A stretch of DNA of 64,000 bases from Takifugu bimaculatus (lineage: Eukaryota > Chordata > Actinopteri > Tetraodontiformes > Tetraodontidae). Positions 58,899-64,000 of this stretch are shown here, in pieces; position 1 is the stretch's first letter; every line of letters starts with the position of its first letter. The stretch spans positions 10,742,658-10,806,657 of the forward strand of contig CP034983.1 of NCBI GenBank assembly GCA_004026145.2, written 5' to 3'. Both the position numbers and the translations under genes were made by a program. The notes under the pieces are model-generated. The model did no database searches and was not told the origin of the DNA. It saw nothing but the letters and a program-made list of their open reading frames with translations.

Positions 58899-60090
58899 TG
58901 GGTGACAGCTTTGTTACCTCAGATCAACAGCAAAATCACAAAGCAAAGCTAACAGTCCCGCGTAGCCGCGGGCTGCTAATATATCCAAGCACAAGCAGCT
59001 CTTGAACGCTGACATCTTGTTGGTGGGAGTTGCAAATGATTTTATGCCATATGGGGTGTGCGCGACATTCCTCATGAACTCGGCTCCGCCTTTGTGGCTC
59101 CGACTCGACTCACGGAAAACAGTCCAGACACTCCGGATGGTCATTCCGAAATGTTGTCAACACGTGTTGGTTCTTTAAATCGGAGCAAAAAGTGCTCCAT
59201 GTTATTTGTGTCCGTTATCTCGGAGGTATTAATCCACGGATTATGCGGCGATGTGCTCAAGTTTAATTTTAAAAGATTTAGCGATGGGGCCGATATTCCC
59301 AACCTTTAGCATCTAATTATTTCACTCTTTATCGCTCAGATCTGAAGTCAGCACTCCAGACACAGAGGTGGGGGGTTTCTAATTGGATGGAGAAAAATAA
59401 CACTGGTGATAAATGAACCCCCGCCAGCTTTGGGGGAGCATTGTGACAAAGAACATTTTCCCATTAACAAAAGTCTCTTAATTAGAATTTCTGTGGCTTG
59501 CTGGTGTCGGCTGTTTGGTTGCCTGGTTGCTCTTTGGTCTCGGTAGTGATGGAGTTGTTGTTCTCATCTCAAACACACAGAAATATTAATAAAGAGTCTA
59601 TAATTAATAAATGCAAGAACTATGTGGATACACTTATTGCATAGCAGGGGCAAAACAATGCATTGCATTCCATTTTGTGTAATCATGCCCAGGAACAATC
59701 AATTATAATATTTCTATAATATTTATTTGCAGGTACACGCGTGCGTGCAGCCTGTGATAATGCTGATTAGGGAGCAGCAGGTGGACCATATTTACTCATT
59801 TTCAAGATTAAAATTGTTGGAAAAAGCTGATTAATTCTCCCATCATGGTGGTAACCCCCCAAAACTTTTTGGCATTTCACATTTAGAAAATTTAAAAAAA
59901 ACATTAATTTTTCCAACAAGCATACAATTTGCCATACAATTTAAGATATTGATTTTAGGTTAATAGGGGTCGATTAGTTCCGGCCGGGGTGAATAAATCT
60001 TCATTTAACCCCCCTGAAGGGCAATCAGCACTTTCACACACTCTGTCAAATAAACTCCCAGAAGTTAGAGAGGAACCTGGAACTGGTCAC

Positions 60091-60129
60091 CATGCTAGCC
60101 ATGCTAGCCATGCTAGCCATGCTAGCCAT
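60091..60129. repeat. CATGCTAGC 9-bp tandem repeat
   Basis: Just over four exact tandem copies of CATGCTAGC. The unit contains the palindrome GCTAGC. Confidence 0.95.
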
Positions 60130-61330
60130 TTGCTTTCCGGTTCACACTTTTTCCCTTTTAATTTTTCCATCCTGACCCTAAACCCTTGAAAAATTAATTG
60201 GAGTGGTGAATAGACAGGGAGTACGATGAGATATTAATATCACATCTATTCTCATCATTAAATCTGATTAAATTTGCCACACTGGAAATGGACAGGGCAG
60301 CGAAGCATGACACTCTCCAACAGAGGTATAGATTATGTATATAGCCGCCCATAAATGTGTCTCGCTGTCATTTTCATCAAATCCTGCTCGCTTTGGCTCA
60401 GGCAATTTATTTTATTTGACACAGCGCGCCACCGGGTGATTGACAGGTGGGCGAGTCACACGGGGAAGTCTTTCCTGAAAGGGTGACCAGGAAACACTTC
60501 AAGTGAATGTACTGACAAGAATAATGTCAGAAATGTTGAGCTAGGGCTTTTAGCAGCCTCTTGGAGCGTGTCGCTCACCCGTCTCTCAAACTGGAGCCGT
60601 CAGGTACCAGGTAAAAGGAGCAGAGTTAGCGTGGTGCTCGAGCTTAAACTGGTGGAAACGGGTGGCGACTGGGACGACTTCAAACAAAAACGCTGGCACG
60701 CTTTCGGTCTTTGAGGAGTTGGGGAGCGAGCGGGGGTGTTTGGGAAAGTTGATCCAGAATGGGATGATTGTTCCAGGTTTGTGGGAGTCGGCCGAGAGGA
60801 GCCAGCGCCGCCAGGTGGGTATTTTAGCAACCCGCCAGATGGGAGGAGAACAGCTGATGCGTTGCAGGAAGGTGTGCAGCGGTGGAGGGAGGAAGCACTC
60901 GGGGTAGTTACACAACAGTAGGCGACTGGATGGTGGCAACACTGAACTAAGCTTTGTGAGAGCCAGGGAGAGAAGAAGCCGCACCTGCTGCGTTAGCATC
61001 CTGCAGAGGATGAGAACCTCTAACAGTTGGACTGTCTACACACGCTTCCACCTCAGCACTGGAAGGAAACGGCGGCTGGTGCAGATGGGTCACTCTGATA
61101 GACTCCCCAGTTCTGCAGCGATAACACAAATAGCTGTCTATTACACCAAAATGAAGGGACACCTGTCACATGGGGTGGAAAACAGATTAACTGACCATCG
61201 CTTTGATCGCGCCGGATTCCCCACAGCCTCCCCGAAAGGCGAGCAACAATGGAAAAGCTATCAGAGACACGTCAAGTGTTGCAACCTTCCACTTTGTGCA
61301 ATATGTCACTAAATGATGAGCCGCAGCCTT

Positions 61331-64000
61331 CAGTGTTGCCGGGCATTTCATATTTAAAAGGCCTCGCTCAACAAATCACTGCCTGACAGGTTTTAGCGTT
61401 TGCCCTCTGAGAAGCATCAGAAAGGCGTGACATGTCTATGAAAAGGCAAAGACTTGACTGACGGAATAATTCTCCGTTAATGGAGTGCCTCTCAGCTTCA
61501 CAGGGAAATCAATGTAGTGTACAGATATCAAGTGGCACGGAGAGGCAGCTGGGGTAAAAGGAATGGCCAGAGTGGCTCTTGGGTTTACAGGCATAAGTGT
61601 GTTTATTAGCATTAAATGATTGGGGATGGGCCCCGACGTCATCGCCGTATCTCTGCTATTATTGTCAATTTGCAAAATATGTATACCCTTGTTTCTCCCT
61701 TTTGTGAAGTCAAATTCTCACCAAACAACAGAACCCGCTGCCAATCTGGAATAAACGAGCTGCCAGCGACTCAAAACATCAACTGAAGATTCTCTTCGGA
61801 AGCGCGCGAACAGGAATGCGGCTGAATATTGAATTTATCAAGCACATTAGTGGCAATTCAGAGGAGAGAATGAACGCATCTGATCCACAGCTGCTCTTTT
61901 AATAAAAGTGGTTTCACGCTGCAATTAACAGCAAACCGAAGCTAAACAGCTGATCTGTAGATCATTTCAGCGTTCCGACAAAAACAAAAGCTACCTGCGA
62001 CTGACATCTAAGGGAATACATAATAGGATCTAGTTGTCAGGTTACCACAGCTCTTCTATGCTGAATAAAACAAAAGCACATTTATTTTTACCATCTGGCA
62101 ACATTCAGCAAGAAAATAGCTGATTAATTCATCCATGTTGGCAGATCAATGTAAACGACCTGTATGAGTTGGAATAAAAGCTGGAAGCTGACAGCTGTGG
62201 AAAAACTCGCACATCCAAACACTCAAGGATGTTTGGATGTGTCTGAGGCATCGAAGCTCATTTGGATTTAGAAATACGTTCAATCAGCCAATAACTCCTA
62301 AATGTTCTGTTAGATTCATTGATTTCAGACTTCCATCCCTCTCTGAAGACATAGCTAACGGGGTCGTTTATGCTTGAGACTATTTCGATCCAAACGGCTA
62401 AACGATTGGCTGTTTGTCATTTGCCGTCTGGCCAATCAGATGGCCGGGTGGGCGGGGCTTGGATAAATCGCTGAGGGGAAGGACCGAGGGAGGAACGACT
62501 GCAGAGAGGCTAAAGCAGGGCCACTTTTAATTGATTTAATGGCTGACCTTTGAAATAAAATGCCAATAAAGATAATTGACAAAAAAGCTGAAAATCGGCC
62601 CTGATAACCGGCCGGGTCAATAATCCCAGAGACAGACGCAGACGGAGCCACATTAATCAGTCAGCCAAGGTCTTTTTTAATCCACTGCACGATGAGTAGT
62701 AGTGGTACCAGTAAAATACATAAATACAAAGCACGGTCAATGCCTCGTCGTATCGATTTCCACTAAACACACACAGAGACAACCTCCAGCCCGGATCCAA
62801 CACTAATATTTATCACTGGAGCCTCGTTTTCCTCTCGTTTCGCTTCCGTTGTCCCGCATGAAAGTGTGTCCCAGAAAGGCCGAGATCAACTCATCAGAGC
62901 GGTGAAATATGGAAATCTTATGGATGCAAGCTGTCAACTACTATATCATTGGGAGACTATTCTTCCGGAGAGGTAAACAAAGGAAAGAACTACTACATGG
63001 AAGTGGAAATTTTAACAGAGAAGAATTTCCTTTTGATGATCTGAGAAGTGCTTTTTGAGCTAATTACAGAGGCTCAGCAGAGCTCTAATTAAATTGGTGC
63101 TAATGAGCCTTGTTTATTCTTATCTGGTGTCAGAATAAAAATGGGTTGAGATTCAGCGAAAGGTGGCGGCGGCTTCACATTTGCTGTGAGCGGGAAAGAG
63201 GGCAGAGATGCTGTGAAGTGATGGATTTGCACGGCTGTTGCGTGCCACTTTAATCAAAGCAGAGAAATTTCACACTGGTGCCTGCAAGATGCCACAATAA
63301 CACTTCATTTATGCTGTCACTTGTCCCATTCAAGCCGAAATCCTCGTTCATCTTACAGGACTACCTTTATTCCCAGTAACACACAGCATACTTTACGGGG
63401 GATTTAATGCCCCTGATTTGCATGGAAATAGTTCCACGCAGCGTTCAATGAAAAACAGACTTTGCTGACACGCAACCGGCACGCGGCTGTTCTCACATGC
63501 AAAGAGACTCTTGCATACAATTAAAACACTGTCGGATGCCTGAATAATGACCATTGCTGGGTCTCGAGGGGTCTCCAGATCAGAATCAACAAGGGCTTCC
63601 TTCAACACAATGGAACGTAACTTCAAAGGCTGCTGTCGTAGATCGTCGTGGATGGAGATGAGGGACATATGGACTTATTTCCGTTGAATTTCTTGTATGT
63701 TTCCTTGACATAACATAGCTTGTCTGTTTTATTGTCTAATGCACGTGACAGGGAGCACTCAGATGGAGCAAACAAACACTAAACCTACTGAGTAGTTCTG
63801 ATGTCGATCCTTCAGCCGTCCGGCTCCAATTGACACACGCTACCCTCACACGTGAAACCACGCCTGGAGCACATTAACACACCATTAGCACGTAGTTAGT
63901 GGGCGTCTGAATGTGTCAAACGAGGGCGGATTCCAAGGAGACGCCGATGAGAGCGCAAAGCCGACGAGGCGCCAACGCGGTTCCAGGCGGAGCATTGAAA
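61331..64000. other. Repeat-poor, AT-rich terminal region; CNE-like
   Basis: Almost no simple repeats over 2.6 kb, many TAAT/ATTA cores, and no coding exon recognised. The stretches 61700-62130 and 62900-63350 look the most enhancer-like. A perfect hairpin lies at 62210-62241. The window ends without reaching another gene. Confidence 0.4.
62210..62241. repeat. Perfect hairpin, 12-bp arms, 8-nt loop
   Basis: CACATCCAAACA (62210-62221) and TGTTTGGATGTG (62230-62241) are exact reverse complements around the loop CTCAAGGA. It lies in repeat-poor DNA. Confidence 0.75.

Larger units (their letters stand above)
58092..61330. other. Downstream intergenic region, no gene seen
   Basis: It contains a GT tract (58867-58898) and a 9-mer tandem repeat (60091-60129). 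The 59500-60000 stretch is AT-rich and repeat-poor. No recognisable exon. Confidence 0.5.

Noticed and set aside
1..64000. CRISPR arrays, bacterial operons, riboswitches or proviral sequences
   Set aside because: All intron, repeat and codon features are those of vertebrate nuclear DNA. No array with regular spacers, no Shine-Dalgarno-led gene series and no retroviral frames were seen.

Overview
The window is vertebrate nuclear DNA, most likely from a compact-genome ray-finned (teleost) fish. Four things point there: one multi-exon gene with GT-AG introns and vertebrate-type protein domains; introns as short as 76, 82 and 93 bp beside others of 1-5 kb; very many (CA)n/(GT)n microsatellites and homopolymer tracts; and relics of a fish-type Tc1/mariner element. 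Nothing bacterial or viral is visible. Species cannot be fixed from the sequence alone. The short introns suggest a percomorph, perhaps pufferfish-like, but that is inference.

The only protein-coding gene I can support is a complete type II classical cadherin on the + strand, best read as cdh6 (K-cadherin). A CpG-rich candidate promoter and non-coding exon 1 lie at about 15.3-15.5 kb (donor at 15476). Eleven coding exons run from the ATG at 18898 to the TAG at 32300-32302. An AATAAA signal sits at 33027. Every junction obeys GT-AG and all phases join, giving an open frame of 778 codons plus stop. The protein has a signal peptide, a prodomain ending in RSKR, five extracellular cadherin domains with Trp2/Trp4, a transmembrane helix, and p120- and beta-catenin-binding tails. 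It should be a calcium-dependent cell-cell adhesion receptor at adherens junctions, linked to actin through catenins.

Layout: 1-15.3 kb is upstream non-coding DNA. It holds a ~600 bp telomere-like hexamer array (6.8-7.4 kb), a perfect CTCF-type motif (11.5 kb), a strong hairpin (10.5 kb) and AT-rich, homeodomain-motif-rich blocks. 15.3-33.05 kb is the gene, with two large 5' introns (3.3 and 5.1 kb) that look regulatory. 33.05-64 kb is downstream non-coding DNA with two facing Tc1/mariner relics (36.3-37.0 kb), CTCF-type motifs (35.76 and 36.08 kb), a tRNA-like SINE fragment (51.5 kb), microsatellites, two perfect hairpins (58.06 and 62.21 kb) and repeat-poor AT-rich blocks that look like conserved non-coding elements. 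A developmental adhesion gene in a gene-poor neighbourhood would be expected to carry long-range enhancers; that is an inference.

The observations most worth testing are: complementary (UG)18 and (CA)26 tracts flanking the start-codon exon; intron 5 being an in-frame, stop-free 93-mer; the CTCF-type motifs in convergent orientation around the gene; and the telomere-like array. I did not find a convincing entirely new biological system.
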